The notes: generated from the letters alone by a model not told the origin. Positions 26,301-33,519 are shown, numbered from the stretch's first letter. The stretch is DNA of 33,519 bases from Enterobacter sp. (GCA_022649305.1 JALCNW010000049.1:1-33519), one strand, 5' to 3'. Numbers and translations: made by a program.

Positions 26301-28483
26301 CCGACCCGACCACCGGTAGCGATAACGCCCCGGCGGGCACCACCGTCACCGCCGTGACCAACGCACAGGGGCAGACGGTCAACGTGACGGCAGACGGTAC
26401 GGTTATTCAGGGACAATACGGTACGCTGACCATCAACCTGAACGGCAGCTACACCTACAACCTGACCAACACCAGCGCCGCCGTGCTGGGCCGCACCGAG
26501 AGCTTCACTTACACCATCGGGCATAACGGGGCCAGCGCCTCGGCAAACCTGGTGATTTCGCTCGGGGCCAACACCGTAACCAACAGCGTGACGGCAGTAG
26601 ATGACACCGGTTCGCTGACCTACGACACCAGCGTCCACGCCATCAACAACGGCACCTCTTCCCAGAGCGGTTTCACCGTAGTGGGCGTTAATCTCGGCAA
26701 CACGCTGGGCCTGAACCTGCTGGACGATCTGAGCAATCCGATTGTTTACAGCGTTGAGGAAGGCACCACCCGCACCATGACGATTCAGGCGTCCGTGGGC
26801 GGCGTGGCGCTGGCATCGGTATTCGATCTTTATGTCTATAAGTTCAACGATGCGACCCAGACCTTCGAGCAGATGCGCGTTCAGCCAGGCTGGCTGCGCG
26901 CTCCGCTGCTGGGCGGGACCTCATCACAGCTGACGCTGAACCTGCCGGCCGGTGAATACCTGTTCCTGCTCAATACCGCCGCTGGGATCACCGCGCTGAC
27001 GGGCTATACCCTCAACGTGCTCCAGGACCATGTTTATAGCGTGTCGAGCGTGGGGGCGAGTACCACCGGGGATGTGCTGGCGGACGACATCGCGCCGCAG
27101 GGCACCGTCGTTACCGAGGTGAACGGCGTCGCGGTGAACGCTAACGGCATCACCACCATTCAGGGGGAATACGGCACGCTGACCATCAATGCCCAGGGCG
27201 ACTACACCTATACCCTGCGCAGTGGCGTCGGAGCGGACCACATCAGAACGCCGGATACCTTCGTTTACACCATCACGGCACCGAACGGCGATAAAGATAC
27301 GGCATCGCTGAACATCACGCCAACCGCGCGGGCCATGGATGCGGTTAACGACGTCAGTAGCGTGATGGACGTAACCTCCGTTCACCACACGGCGGCCTAC
27401 ACGGATACCACCGTCGGGCAGGCGCAGTGGAACGCCGCGCTACTGGCCGCCACGCAGGGTAGCGGCAGCGGCACGTTCGTGGTCGATCCTAATACGGCGC
27501 TGCATAACGTGGTGCTGAATTTCAACGTGGTGTCTGTGCTTGCCCTTGGCGGATTAACGGTGGACTGGGCGATCACTAACGGCTCGACCACCGTCAGAAC
27601 CGGCTCTTTCAACGGGGCCGCGCTGCTGGGTACCAGCGCCACCTTTAACCTCACGGGCCTGGATTTGGACGCGGGCACCTATACCCTGAGCTACACCGGT
27701 AAAATGGGTGCCCTGGCGCTGGGGCAAATTACCATAACCCCAAGCGTCACCGGCACCAGCTATTCGCTGAACCAGTTCGACGCCACCAGCGGACATACCG
27801 TTAACGGCAATATCTATGACGGTACCGATTCGCAGGGCGCGATGGACCAACTGCATTCGGTCGATACTCGCCTGAGCATCACCGGCTATAACGGCGTGAC
27901 CACCACGCTGGATCCGTACGTCACCGCCACCGCCTCAGCGACCATTGTCGGTCATTACGGCACGCTCAACATCGGCGTCGATGGTCATTACACCTACACC
28001 ATGAATACCGGGGTGTCGCTCGCCAGCATCACCTCGAAGGAGGTCTTCAACTACACCCTGACGGATGCGACCGGTAAAACGGACAGCGCCACGTTGACTA
28101 TCAACATGGCTCCGCAGTTCATCAGCTCCGAGCATAACGATGCCATCACCGGCACCGCGTATGCTGATACGCTGATTTACCAGGTGCTGAACAACACCGT
28201 GGGTAACGCCACGGCGGGCAACAGTACCGGCGATCACTGGACCAATTTCTCGCTGTCTCAGGGAGATAAAATTGATATCGGCGATCTGCTGGTGGGGTGG
28301 AACGGGCAGTCATCAACGCTGGGTAATTATCTGCACGTCACCACGAATGGTAACAATACTGTGATCTCTATCGACCGTGATGGCGCAGGAGCCACCTACA
28401 CTAATACTGCACTGGTCACGCTCGACAACGTGCAAACCACCTACGACGAGTTAGTGAATCAGCATCACATCATTACCGGATAG
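17309..28483 (+). CDS. bapA: BapA-like giant type I-secreted biofilm adhesin
   Basis: 3,724 residues. The N-terminal BapA prefix domain (about 1-115, with SIVKLHVGRADI, HSGEVITLKGFYV and GALWWIEDP) is followed by a hydrophobic/glycine stretch (AIWPWALGGLAVAGGIALAA then nine Gly, about 115-145) and a GNPGNP linker. About 27 tandem Ig-like domains fill residues 164-2826. Three larger modules follow (about 2830-3600), each with a YGTLxIxxxGxYTY motif. The last ~120 residues form a type I secretion target region (NDAITGTAYADTLIYQ...). I find no cysteine. Salmonella BapA, a large surface protein of biofilms and invasion, is the closest relative I recognise. The start has GGGAG about 10 nt upstream and gives the family N-terminus; the ATG at 17252 does not. 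Exporter genes follow. Confidence 0.93.
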   Translation: MSQISVISKLTGVETTTEGTQVTLGHSSIVKLHVGRADISHYTRNGNDLLVTLHSGEVITLKGFYVGDAQGASQLVLEEDNGALWWIEDPTAAEHYEAISSIDVLMASSGNDAGGAIWPWALGGLAVAGGIALAAGGGGGGGGGDDDNGNPGNPGNPGNPNNPDTTAPNAPTNLQFSPDGTTVTGTAEPGSTITLKDANGNLVGTGKTGSDGKFTIELGTPLTNGEQITATATDPSGNISKDGHVTAPDLSVPDAPDILIVNDDVGGEQGPLENGQRTDDARPTLSGIGEAGTTITIYDNGTQIGTTKVDANGNWSFTPPNALANGSHTLTSTATDAAGHTSPPSAGITIVVDTVAPAAPVIASVTDDVDPVSGPLTNGSTTNDQRPQLTGTAEAGASVTIYDNGIAIGTVTAAANGSWSFTPSVNLSEGSHQLTVRATDVAGNVGPASPAFTVVVDITAPTVPSAFLVNDEVGSIRGAVSAGQTTDASQPRLTGRGEPGSTIIVYDNGVEVGRINVNANGTWAVTPTSPLSEGAHSVTVREIDAAGNQSGLSLPINFIVDTVAPLQPVITLNPAGTQVTGTAEPNSTITITNGSGGPIGTGTTDGNGNFIINLTPAQTNGQTISVVASDAAGNTSIPATTVATDTTAPNPPGNLVVSGDGTSVSGTAEPNSTITVKAPNGDVIGQATTNGNGNFTVPIDPAQTNGEVLQVVATDGASNTSQPGIADAPDTTDPLAPGNLDVSDDGTTVTGTAEPGSTVSIKGPDGIEIGSGLVDDAGNFSVTITPAQLNGETLTADATDKALNTGPTASVDAPDITPAQTPVITAIVDDVLNTTGPIPNGGLTNDGTPTIQGTGEAGTRIYIFSGNDQIGTLIVPDSGIWSFTPPANVREGGHVFTATAIDDSGNASGTSNSWSITVDLAPPAVPVITQVVDDVPGRTGSLDTGETTNDNRPTLNGTGEPGATISIRLDGTQIGTALVNAGGAWTYTPTVVIPEGSHSLTVAAIDTAGNVSAPSGGFTIIVDTSIPPAPSIGSVTDNAGDLQGLIASNTPTDDTTPTLQGTAPPNTIITVYDGSILLGTATLDGNGGWSFTPTTPLTDGNHALTVVATNAAGNASTSGSFNLVIDTVAPTTPGIPDVTVNPNNDPAGTPLNPGETTRDTTPVISGTGTPGDTVSIYIDGVKQPGDVLIDTNGQWSWTPVPALTNGSYDISLTVTNKDGAGNESAPSQPVTINIDTVAPDVPDTPIVTDSVNQITGPVADGDSTNDARPVLSGTGTANDVIVIYDNPNGAGIREVGRVTVGGDGNWSWRPGTAIAEGSHQFTATATDEAGNVSAPSAPIAVTVDTEAPTTPVISAIGAAQNGGATADNTPTIGGTGVTGDTVVIYNNGVEIARVVVINNEWSWTPGTALADGPLKVTVSAVDEAGNVSTLSPVFTVTVDTLAPTVPQIDAISDSTLANGVLYTKDGTPTLTGTGEPGATIIVTVDGTASPITAIVQPNGTWTWTPTAALSDDPHTIAVSSRDPAGNLSGSSNVTVTVDTGIPAEPTNMTLTLQGTPLTGNAEAGSTVIVRDSNGNIIGTGVATGGTFSIALSPAQTVASTLDVTATDAAGNVSPIAEFTVVNSPVDLPDVPIILAITDDVGPVTGNVKGQTSDDTTPTLSGTAEAGSLITIYLDGILLPLTTVFADPITGAWSYTLPALTPGAHSFEVTATLGGETSGRSPAATVTIDLTPPATPVIGAVTDDVGPGTGPLINGQATNDDRPTLSGTGTAGDTIKIYDNETFIGSTVVGATGTWSFTPSSALSNASHALTITATDPAGNVSDPSLPFTVVVDTVSTPPVIVGADDNVGTVTGNVPTNGTTNDTTPTLSGTAEANSTVAIFEGGIQVGTVVANGTGAWSYTPVTGLAEGSHTFTVVATDPLGNVSTASNAYTVIVDLTPPAVPTLTAVNDNVQGGAVGDLTNGQVTNDATPTLTGGGVVGSTVHILNNGVEIGTALVNGSGIWTFTPGGLTDGPYNIRVNATDAAGNVSTNSPVFSFTVDTTAPDAPVITTVLDDVGPVTGTLATGANTNDNRPTFNGTGEIGATITVLNDGQPIGTAVVNAQGNWTFTPTDPLADGAHTITFTATDAAGNTNTTPTSFALTVDTIAPLAPAIVNATDNVGTVLAPVTSGQTTDDTTPTLNGTAAANASIIIYENGVQVGTALADGNGAWSFTPTTLANGSHTWTATATDAAGNVSPPSAVFTVIVDTVAPLAPVIALAIDDQGSVTGSLSSGQSTDDTLPRLTGTSEPNAIVRIYEGVTLLGTTTANASGAWEVTLTTPLGAGPHTLFAQATDAAGNNSVPSASFSLTIDLTPPPVPTLLTVTDDVGGNVVLNSGQLTNDALPTLTGTAEAGSTVKIFDNGVQIGSVIATNGTWTFTPTTALTDGLHPLTITATDPVGNASGATTAFVVNVDATAPNAPVITSVVDDIGTVTGPVIGANPTNDTLPTLNGTAEPNAIITIYDGATLVGTVTANGSGSWTLPQTNVALTEGTHNFTATATDAAGNVSAPSSITSITVDLTAPTVPTNLAVVTNGTHVTGTAEAGSTVTITTSGGTVLGTATADGTGSFNVTISPAQTNNETLLAFATDKAGNAGLTSSIVAPITALPNAPVITTVNDNAGTITGNVLNGKSTDDTTPTLSGTAQPNSTVTLYNNGVSMGTVTASGTGSWTFTTPVLTEGSHAFTATATNGTGTGPVSVPTSVIVDTIAPNAPNGTFNADGSVLTGSAEAGSTVTIRLADGSLVTTTANSGGTYSYTFLNKQTEGQSLTITATDAAGNTSPNGSALAPVVPLSASSNVEELDISTTATVTNAQYSDYGFLLVGALNNVLTLLGNDTAQVGFTVSNGGSADISINANATGVVLSLLNTLELVVQRWDATNNTWTTVVDTGLPQFANLLTLGAGGVTLNMNGLENGQYRVLSYNTNLLATGSYTSLDVDVTETSVGTVTGVTSQTGNVILDTDPTTGSDNAPAGTTVTAVTNAQGQTVNVTADGTVIQGQYGTLTINLNGSYTYNLTNTSAAVLGRTESFTYTIGHNGASASANLVISLGANTVTNSVTAVDDTGSLTYDTSVHAINNGTSSQSGFTVVGVNLGNTLGLNLLDDLSNPIVYSVEEGTTRTMTIQASVGGVALASVFDLYVYKFNDATQTFEQMRVQPGWLRAPLLGGTSSQLTLNLPAGEYLFLLNTAAGITALTGYTLNVLQDHVYSVSSVGASTTGDVLADDIAPQGTVVTEVNGVAVNANGITTIQGEYGTLTINAQGDYTYTLRSGVGADHIRTPDTFVYTITAPNGDKDTASLNITPTARAMDAVNDVSSVMDVTSVHHTAAYTDTTVGQAQWNAALLAATQGSGSGTFVVDPNTALHNVVLNFNVVSVLALGGLTVDWAITNGSTTVRTGSFNGAALLGTSATFNLTGLDLDAGTYTLSYTGKMGALALGQITITPSVTGTSYSLNQFDATSGHTVNGNIYDGTDSQGAMDQLHSVDTRLSITGYNGVTTTLDPYVTATASATIVGHYGTLNIGVDGHYTYTMNTGVSLASITSKEVFNYTLTDATGKTDSATLTINMAPQFISSEHNDAITGTAYADTLIYQVLNNTVGNATAGNSTGDHWTNFSLSQGDKIDIGDLLVGWNGQSSTLGNYLHVTTNGNNTVISIDRDGAGATYTNTALVTLDNVQTTYDELVNQHHIITG
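17798..25790 (+). repeat. About 27 tandem Ig-like repeat units in the adhesin gene
   Basis: By eye I count 20 long units (~100 codons, beginning xAPxxPVIxxVxDDVG and containing GTAEAGxTxxIYDNG, GxWSFTP and ATDAAGNVS) and 7 short units (~84 codons, with GTAEPxSTITV and xPAQTNGE). The order is S-LLL-SSS-LLLLLLL-S-L(9)-S-L-S, where S is short and L is long. The junction Asp-Thr/Leu-x-A-P marks almost every boundary. Confidence 0.85.
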
Positions 28484-28497
28484 CAAAGCAGCAATGA

Positions 28498-28518
28498 CCC
28501 GGGCGCACAGCGCCCGGG
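28498..28518 (+). terminator. Perfect 9-bp GC hairpin between the adhesin gene and its exporter genes
   Basis: CCCGGGCGC, loop ACA, GCGCCCGGG, with no T-run directly after it. It could stabilise the 3' end of the long adhesin message or partly terminate it and lower exporter expression. Confidence 0.6.
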
Positions 28519-28559
28519 CATAACCATAAAGCGGTAAATTTTTTTATTAGGGATAAGAC

Positions 28560-29963
28560 ATGGGAAATAAGATGCCTTGCTGGTGGCTCTCGTGCTGCCT
28601 GATATCTGTGCCCGCCGTCGCGGCAAATTCTGCTGCGATCATTAATACCGGACAACTCAGCGACACTCAGGAACTCCCTTCTTTGAATGGCCGTGTCGCG
28701 CCGGTCACCAACAAAGCGGCACCCGGCACGCTGCTAATGGGCGATGCCGTAAACCGCGCGGTAAGCTGGCATCCCGCTATCAGCGAAGCCGTCGGCAAAC
28801 TCTATCAACAGACTGAACAGGTGGATGTCGCCAAATCCAAATATTATCCGCAGATCAACGCGGGCATGGATAACGGCTACACCCACAACGGCGACAACAA
28901 CGGCTTTACCCCGTCGCTGGTGCTTTCCCTTTCACAGATGTTGTATGACTTTGGCAAGGTTGCAAGCCAGGTACGCGCCGAGAATGCCGGGGTTGCCCAG
29001 CAGCAGGCCAACGTGCTGGTGAGCATTGATACCATTGCCCACGCCACCGCTACCGCGATGGTGCAGGTCCAGACCTGGCAGCAGATGGTCGACACCGCCA
29101 AAGAACAGCTCGACGCGCTCTCGTCTATCGGCAGGCTGACCCGCCTGCGTAACGACGAAGGCGCGACGTCAATGTCCGACGTAGTGCAAACCGATGCCCG
29201 TGTTGAAGGCGCGCGCGCCCAGCTCATGCAATATCAGGCCAACCTCGACAGTTCCCGCGCCACGCTGATGAGCTATCTCGGCTGGGATAATCTGAACAAA
29301 ATCAGCAACGATTTTCCCGATAACATCACGCGCAGCTGCGACATTGCCGAACCGGACGATCGTCTGGTGCCTGCGGTGCTCTCCGCCTGGGCACAGGCCA
29401 ACGTCGCGCAAGCTAATCTGGATTACGCCAACGCCCAGATGACGCCAACCGTCTCGCTGGAGCCGGAAGTGCGCCACTACCTGAACGACAAATATTCGGG
29501 CAACGATTCGCTGGATCGCACCCAATATTCTGCGTGGGTAAAAGTGCAGATGCCGCTCTACCAGGGCGGAGGACTCACTGCCCGGCGCAACGCGGCGGGT
29601 CATGCCGTTGAGGCGGCACAATCCACCATCCAGCGCACGCGCCTCGACGTGCGGCAAAAACTGATGGAGTCGCGCAGCCAGATAATGAGCCTGCTCAGCA
29701 CGCTGCAAATTCAGGCGCGTCAGGAAGCGCTCAGCGCCCGCACCCGCGAGCTTTATCAACAGCAATATCTCGACCTCGGCACTCGTCCGCTGCTCGACGT
29801 GCTCAACGCCGAACAGGAAGTTTATCAGGCGCGCTTCACCCAGCAGCAGACCGCCGGACAACTGCATCAGCTCCAGTTGAACTGCCTGTACAACACCGGT
29901 CGCCTGCGTCACTCATTCAGTCTTGAAAACCGCACCATTCAGACCGTGGAGATCCAGCCATGA
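28560..29963 (+). CDS. bapB: TolC-family outer membrane channel of the adhesin exporter
   Basis: 467 residues. Signal peptide about 1-22 (cleavage after VPAVA). It is a TolC/OEP-family outer-membrane efflux protein with two OEP repeats: about 65-255 (AVNRAVSWHPAISEAVGKLYQQ, QMLYDFGKVASQVRAENAGVAQQQA) and about 270-455 (AQANLDYANAQMTPTVSLEPEVR, VQMPLYQGGGLTARRNAAGHAVEAAQ, RPLLDVLNAEQEVYQARFTQQQ). It forms the outer-membrane tunnel through which the adhesin is secreted. AGGGATAAG precedes the ATG. Its TGA overlaps the ATG of the ABC gene (ATGA). The symbol follows the Salmonella bapABCD locus. Confidence 0.92.
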   Translation: MGNKMPCWWLSCCLISVPAVAANSAAIINTGQLSDTQELPSLNGRVAPVTNKAAPGTLLMGDAVNRAVSWHPAISEAVGKLYQQTEQVDVAKSKYYPQINAGMDNGYTHNGDNNGFTPSLVLSLSQMLYDFGKVASQVRAENAGVAQQQANVLVSIDTIAHATATAMVQVQTWQQMVDTAKEQLDALSSIGRLTRLRNDEGATSMSDVVQTDARVEGARAQLMQYQANLDSSRATLMSYLGWDNLNKISNDFPDNITRSCDIAEPDDRLVPAVLSAWAQANVAQANLDYANAQMTPTVSLEPEVRHYLNDKYSGNDSLDRTQYSAWVKVQMPLYQGGGLTARRNAAGHAVEAAQSTIQRTRLDVRQKLMESRSQIMSLLSTLQIQARQEALSARTRELYQQQYLDLGTRPLLDVLNAEQEVYQARFTQQQTAGQLHQLQLNCLYNTGRLRHSFSLENRTIQTVEIQP

Positions 29964-32152
29964 AGCCAACCGACATTCCGCAGGGCGAAAACATGACGGA
30001 TGAAGCGCTGGAACACTGGGCGCAGGCATTTGGCTACGTGGCGACTCGCTACCGGGTCTCCTGCTCCCCCGGCGCGCTGATAGCAGGCGCCCCGTGGCTG
30101 AAAGGCAAACCGATGGTGCCCGCGCTGACCCAGTTGGCGCGCGAGGCCGGGCTGTCGTTCCAGCTTCTGACGACCAGCCAGCAGTCGATCGGCAGCTGGC
30201 GCTTGCCGGTTGTCATTGCGCTACGCGACGGCAAAATCGGCGTTATCGAACATTTCGATGGCGAAGATACCCTCGACGTTAGCTTTATCGACTCCACCAC
30301 CCATACCAACCGCGTCTCAATGAGCGCATTGCTGCCCAACATTCTCCACGTGGTCGCCCTGCGTCCGCTGGCGGCGCTAAAAGACAGCCGCGTCGATGCG
30401 TATATCTCGAAGTACCGTCCCGACTGGCTCTATCGCCTGGTAATGCGCGATCTACGCCCCTACACCTGGGTGATGCTGGCGGCGCTGTTTATCAACGTAC
30501 TGTCGCTGTCGGGGATTATTTTCTCGATGCAGGTCTATGACCGGGTGATCCCCGCCCAGTCTTACCCGACGCTATACGTTCTGACGATTGGGGTGCTGAT
30601 CGCCACCCTGTTCGGATTTGTGCTGCGCGTGGCGCGGGGACACATCATGGATCTGCTCGGCAAGCGCGCCGATCTGCGCGTCTCGGATCGGGTCTTCGGC
30701 CACGCGCTGCGCCTGCGTAACAGCGCGATCCCCCGCTCCACCGGCAGCTTTATTTCCCAGTTGCGCGAGCTGGAGCAGATCCGCGAGATGGTGACCTCCT
30801 CGACCATCTCCACCATCGTCGATCTGCCGTTCTTCTTCCTGTTTGTGGTCGTGCTGGCGATCATCGCCCCGCAGCTGGCGTGGATCGCCCCGGTCGCCGC
30901 CGTTTTGATGGTTCTCCCCGGCCTGCTGCTGCAAAAGAAGCTCGCCGCGCTGGCGAAGCAGTCTGCCCACGAATCCACCCTACGCAACGCCGTGCTGGTT
31001 GAAAGCGTGCAGGGGCTGGAGGACATCAAGCTGATGCAGGCCGAAAACCGCTTTTTGCAGCAGTGGAACAGCTATATCCAGATAACCGCTGAGTCCGGCC
31101 TCAAGACCCGCGAACTGACGCAGAACCTGATCAGCTGGGGCATGACGATTCAGAGCCTGGTGTACGCCGGGGTGATCGTCGTCGGCGCGCCGATGGTGAT
31201 CGAAGGCACGTTAACCACCGGTTCGGTGGTGGCGGCGTCCATGCTGGCCTCGCGCATGATTGCCCCAATGGCCACGCTGTGCGGCGTGCTGGCCCGCTGG
31301 CAGCAGGTCAAAGCGGCGAAAGAAGGACTGGACAGCATCATGCAGCTCCCGACCGAGAATCAACGCGAAGAAACCCCGATCCGCCAGGACGTGCTGCGCG
31401 GTCACTACCTGTTCGAACAGGCACAGTTTCGCTATCACCCGGAAGATCCGCGTATGGCGCTACGTATTAACCGTCTGGAGATCAAGCCTGGCGAGAAAGT
31501 AGCGATCCTCGGGCGTAACGGCGCGGGTAAATCGACCCTCTTGCAGGCCATGGCGGGCGGCATGGATCTGGCGGGCGGCGAGCTGCGTCTGGACGATCTC
31601 AGTCTGCCGCATCTGGACGTGGCGGATCTGCGCCGCAACGTCGGCTTTATGACTCAAAACGCGCGGCTGTTTTACGGCACGCTGCGCGAGAACATCACGC
31701 TCGGCATGCCGCGCGCCACCGACGAAGAGATCTTCGCGGTACTGGAGATGTGTGGTGCGGCGAGCTTTGTGCATAAGCTGCCGAAGGGGCTGGATTACCC
31801 GATTATGGAAAACGGCGTGGGGCTTTCCGGCGGCCAGCGGCAGTCTATTTTGCTGGCACGCATGTTCCTGCGCGATCCTAATATCGTGCTGCTCGATGAA
31901 CCCACCGCCTCGCTGGATGAACACACCGAACGCGAGTTTATCCAGCGTCTGGGCGAGTGGCTGGGTAACCGCACCCTGATTGTCGCTACCCATCGCGTGC
32001 CGATGCTGGAGCTGGTCGAGCGCGTGGTGGTACTCAAAGAAGGCATGCTGGTCATGGACGCGCCAAAAGCACAGGCGCTGAGCAACAGCCGAATGCAGCA
32101 ACAGCAGCAGGCAACCGGACGGGAGTGGAAAAATGAAAATCAGTCAGCGTGA
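29960..32152 (+). CDS. bapC: Type I secretion ABC transporter (LapB/BapC-like) with C39-like domain
   Basis: 730 residues. An N-terminal C39-peptidase-like domain (about 12-135) has SPGALIAGAP where an active peptidase would carry its catalytic cysteine, so it is a binding domain, not a protease. Six transmembrane helices span about 165-440. The nucleotide-binding domain has Walker A GRNGAGKST (518-526), signature LSGGQ (622-626), Walker B IVLLDE (642-647) and the H-loop in VATHR. It energises export of the adhesin together with the HlyD-like and TolC-like partners in the inner and outer membranes. It overlaps the TolC-like gene by 4 bp and the HlyD-like gene by 20 bp, indicating one translationally coupled operon. 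Confidence 0.95.
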   Translation: MKPTDIPQGENMTDEALEHWAQAFGYVATRYRVSCSPGALIAGAPWLKGKPMVPALTQLAREAGLSFQLLTTSQQSIGSWRLPVVIALRDGKIGVIEHFDGEDTLDVSFIDSTTHTNRVSMSALLPNILHVVALRPLAALKDSRVDAYISKYRPDWLYRLVMRDLRPYTWVMLAALFINVLSLSGIIFSMQVYDRVIPAQSYPTLYVLTIGVLIATLFGFVLRVARGHIMDLLGKRADLRVSDRVFGHALRLRNSAIPRSTGSFISQLRELEQIREMVTSSTISTIVDLPFFFLFVVVLAIIAPQLAWIAPVAAVLMVLPGLLLQKKLAALAKQSAHESTLRNAVLVESVQGLEDIKLMQAENRFLQQWNSYIQITAESGLKTRELTQNLISWGMTIQSLVYAGVIVVGAPMVIEGTLTTGSVVAASMLASRMIAPMATLCGVLARWQQVKAAKEGLDSIMQLPTENQREETPIRQDVLRGHYLFEQAQFRYHPEDPRMALRINRLEIKPGEKVAILGRNGAGKSTLLQAMAGGMDLAGGELRLDDLSLPHLDVADLRRNVGFMTQNARLFYGTLRENITLGMPRATDEEIFAVLEMCGAASFVHKLPKGLDYPIMENGVGLSGGQRQSILLARMFLRDPNIVLLDEPTASLDEHTEREFIQRLGEWLGNRTLIVATHRVPMLELVERVVVLKEGMLVMDAPKAQALSNSRMQQQQQATGREWKNENQSA

Positions 32153-33332
32153 AGTTGCCGCCATGGATGACCTGGACAATGCGCTTGAATCCGAGAGCGG
32201 CTACAGCGGTGCGCGCAGCATTGTGATCTTCTCCCTGCTGCTGTTTATCGTGGTGGGCGTTTGGGCGTGGTTCGGCATTCTGGATGAAGTCTCGACCGGT
32301 ACGGGTAAAGTGATCCCCAGCTCGCGCGAGCAGGTTTTGCAGTCGCTCGACGGCGGTATCCTTACCGAACTCAACGTGCGTGAAGGCAATCAGGTGCAGG
32401 CGGGGCAAGTGCTGGCGCGACTCGATCCTACGCGTTCTGAATCGAACGTCGGCGAGAGCGCAGCGCGATATCGTGCGTCGCTGGCTTCGAGCATTCGTCT
32501 GACCGCAGAAGTGAACGACCAGCCGCTGAAATTCCCCCCTTCCCTGCAAAAATGGCCGGATCTGATTGCCGCAGAAACGCGGCTCTATACCTCGCGCCGG
32601 GCGCAGCTTGACGATACACAGCGCGAACTGAGATCGGCGCTAAGTCTTGCCAATAAAGAGCTTTCGATTACTCAACGGCTGGTCAAAACTGGTGCCGCCA
32701 GCCGCGTGGAAGAGTTGCGTTTGCAGCGGCAAAAAAGCGATCTGGAGCTCAAGCTCACCGACGTTCGCTCGCAATATTACGTGCAGGCGCGCGAGGCCTT
32801 ATCGAAAGCCAATGCGGAAGTGGATATGGTGTCTGCCATCCTGAAAGGACGTGAAGATTCCGTTACCCGCCTGACGGTGAAATCCCCGGTGCGCGGGATC
32901 GTAAAAAACATCAAAGTGACCACCATCGGCGGCGTCATCCCGCCTAACGGCGAACTGATGGAGATCGTGCCGGTGGACGATCACCTGCTGATTGAAACCC
33001 GCCTGTCGCCACGTGATATTGCGTTTATCCATCCTAACCAGAAGGCGCTGGTGAAAATCACCGCCTACGATTACGCGATTTACGGTGGTTTGCATGGGGT
33101 CGTTGAAACGATCTCGCCCGACACCATTCAGGATGAAGCCAAGCCGGAAGTGTTCTATTACCGGGTGTTTATTCGCACCACGCAGGATTTTTTAACCAAC
33201 AAGGCCGGACGGCAGTTTTCGATTGTGCCGGGAATGATCGCCACGGTGGATATCAAAACCGGCGAGAAATCGGTGATGGATTATATGATTAAGCCGTTTA
33301 ACCGAGCGAAGGAGGCGCTGAGAGAGCGGTGA
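32133..33332 (+). CDS. bapD: HlyD-family membrane fusion protein of the adhesin exporter
   Basis: 399 residues. Short cytoplasmic N-terminus, one transmembrane helix at about 29-48 (SIVIFSLLLFIVVGVWAWFG), a biotinyl-lipoyl-like half (GGILTELNVREGNQVQAGQVLARLDPTRSE), coiled-coil hairpin at about 110-235, second lipoyl half (TRLTVKSPVRGIVKNIKVTTIGGVIPPNGELMEIVP) and a beta-barrel C-terminus with PGMIATVDIKTGEKSV. It is the periplasmic adaptor linking the ABC transporter to the TolC-like channel. GGAG lies 7 nt upstream of the ATG, inside the ABC gene, so both are coupled. It completes the four-gene bapABCD set. Confidence 0.95.
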   Translation: MKISQREVAAMDDLDNALESESGYSGARSIVIFSLLLFIVVGVWAWFGILDEVSTGTGKVIPSSREQVLQSLDGGILTELNVREGNQVQAGQVLARLDPTRSESNVGESAARYRASLASSIRLTAEVNDQPLKFPPSLQKWPDLIAAETRLYTSRRAQLDDTQRELRSALSLANKELSITQRLVKTGAASRVEELRLQRQKSDLELKLTDVRSQYYVQAREALSKANAEVDMVSAILKGREDSVTRLTVKSPVRGIVKNIKVTTIGGVIPPNGELMEIVPVDDHLLIETRLSPRDIAFIHPNQKALVKITAYDYAIYGGLHGVVETISPDTIQDEAKPEVFYYRVFIRTTQDFLTNKAGRQFSIVPGMIATVDIKTGEKSVMDYMIKPFNRAKEALRER

Positions 33333-33519
33333 GTTTTGGTGGCTCCCATGTAGCTCAGGAGGTAATTCCGTTCACTTCCAAACCGGTGCTTCTCTATCCG
33401 TTCCGGAACCGGTGAACGTGCCATGGCGGCTCAATCGCCGCCGCCCTGGCAACCCGGGCTCCCGGCAAGAAAATCGTCGCTACGCGATACCTTCGTCTTA
33501 TTCCCTCCGGCTTCGGGTC
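33333..33519. other. Unassigned 3' flank of the adhesin locus
   Basis: 187 bp with no gene I can assign and no terminator after bapD. Frames remain open to the window edge on both strands; one plus-strand frame from 33422 reads MAAQSPPPWQPGLPARKSS. The wording is reminiscent of short spurious-looking proteins near P4-type integrases, but the fragment is too short for a call. Confidence 0.3.

Noticed and set aside
33351..33364. tRNA D-arm-like TAGCTCAGGAGGTA
   Set aside because: No matching acceptor, anticodon or T stems can be drawn around it.

Overview
The window is chromosomal DNA of an Enterobacteriaceae member. The first 8.7 kb carries the ffh-ypjD-yfjD-grpE-nadK-recN-bamE-rnfH-ratA-smpB-ssrA order known from Escherichia and Salmonella, with proteins close to the E. 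coli ones. A RIO1-type kinase, an ECF sigma module and a bapA adhesin locus in the same neighbourhood fit an Enterobacter/Lelliottia/Leclercia/Citrobacter-like genome. The genus cannot be fixed from sequence alone.

Layout. 1-8757 is the conserved core: SRP GTPase (partial), two inner-membrane proteins, the GrpE co-chaperone behind a textbook sigma-32 promoter, NAD kinase, SOS-controlled RecN with two LexA boxes, the BamE lipoprotein, RnfH/RatA, SmpB and tmRNA. 8758-12180 is an AT-rich accessory segment directly downstream of ssrA. It holds a compact three-gene operon: a MotA/ExbB-like membrane protein with a long coiled-coil tail, a MotB/OmpA-like partner, and an HNH endonuclease. This is the gene set of type II Zorya anti-phage defence. 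No integrase and no duplicated ssrA end are visible. 12285-13426 has a RIO1 kinase and a small two-helix membrane protein. 13614-16526 has a periplasmic LEA-like repeat protein, a YceI-family protein, and on the other strand a TPR protein-ECF sigma-anti-sigma operon. The yceI-like gene and the sigma operon share the same promoter-like signature, GAATA-N16-CGTTTACACC, at identical spacing. This points to an autoregulated ECF regulon with at least two transcription units. After a 782-bp AT-rich intergenic region, 17309-33332 is a type I secretion biofilm-adhesin locus: a 3,724-residue BapA-like protein with about 27 Ig-like repeats, followed by its TolC-like, ABC and HlyD-like exporter genes. 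The last 187 bp has no gene I can assign.

The most interesting points are the Zorya-like operon at the ssrA hotspot, the shared ECF promoter with an apparent ATT start codon for the sigma factor, a short upstream ORF with the better ribosome-binding site in front of the RIO kinase, and a C8 tract just upstream of the first defence gene.
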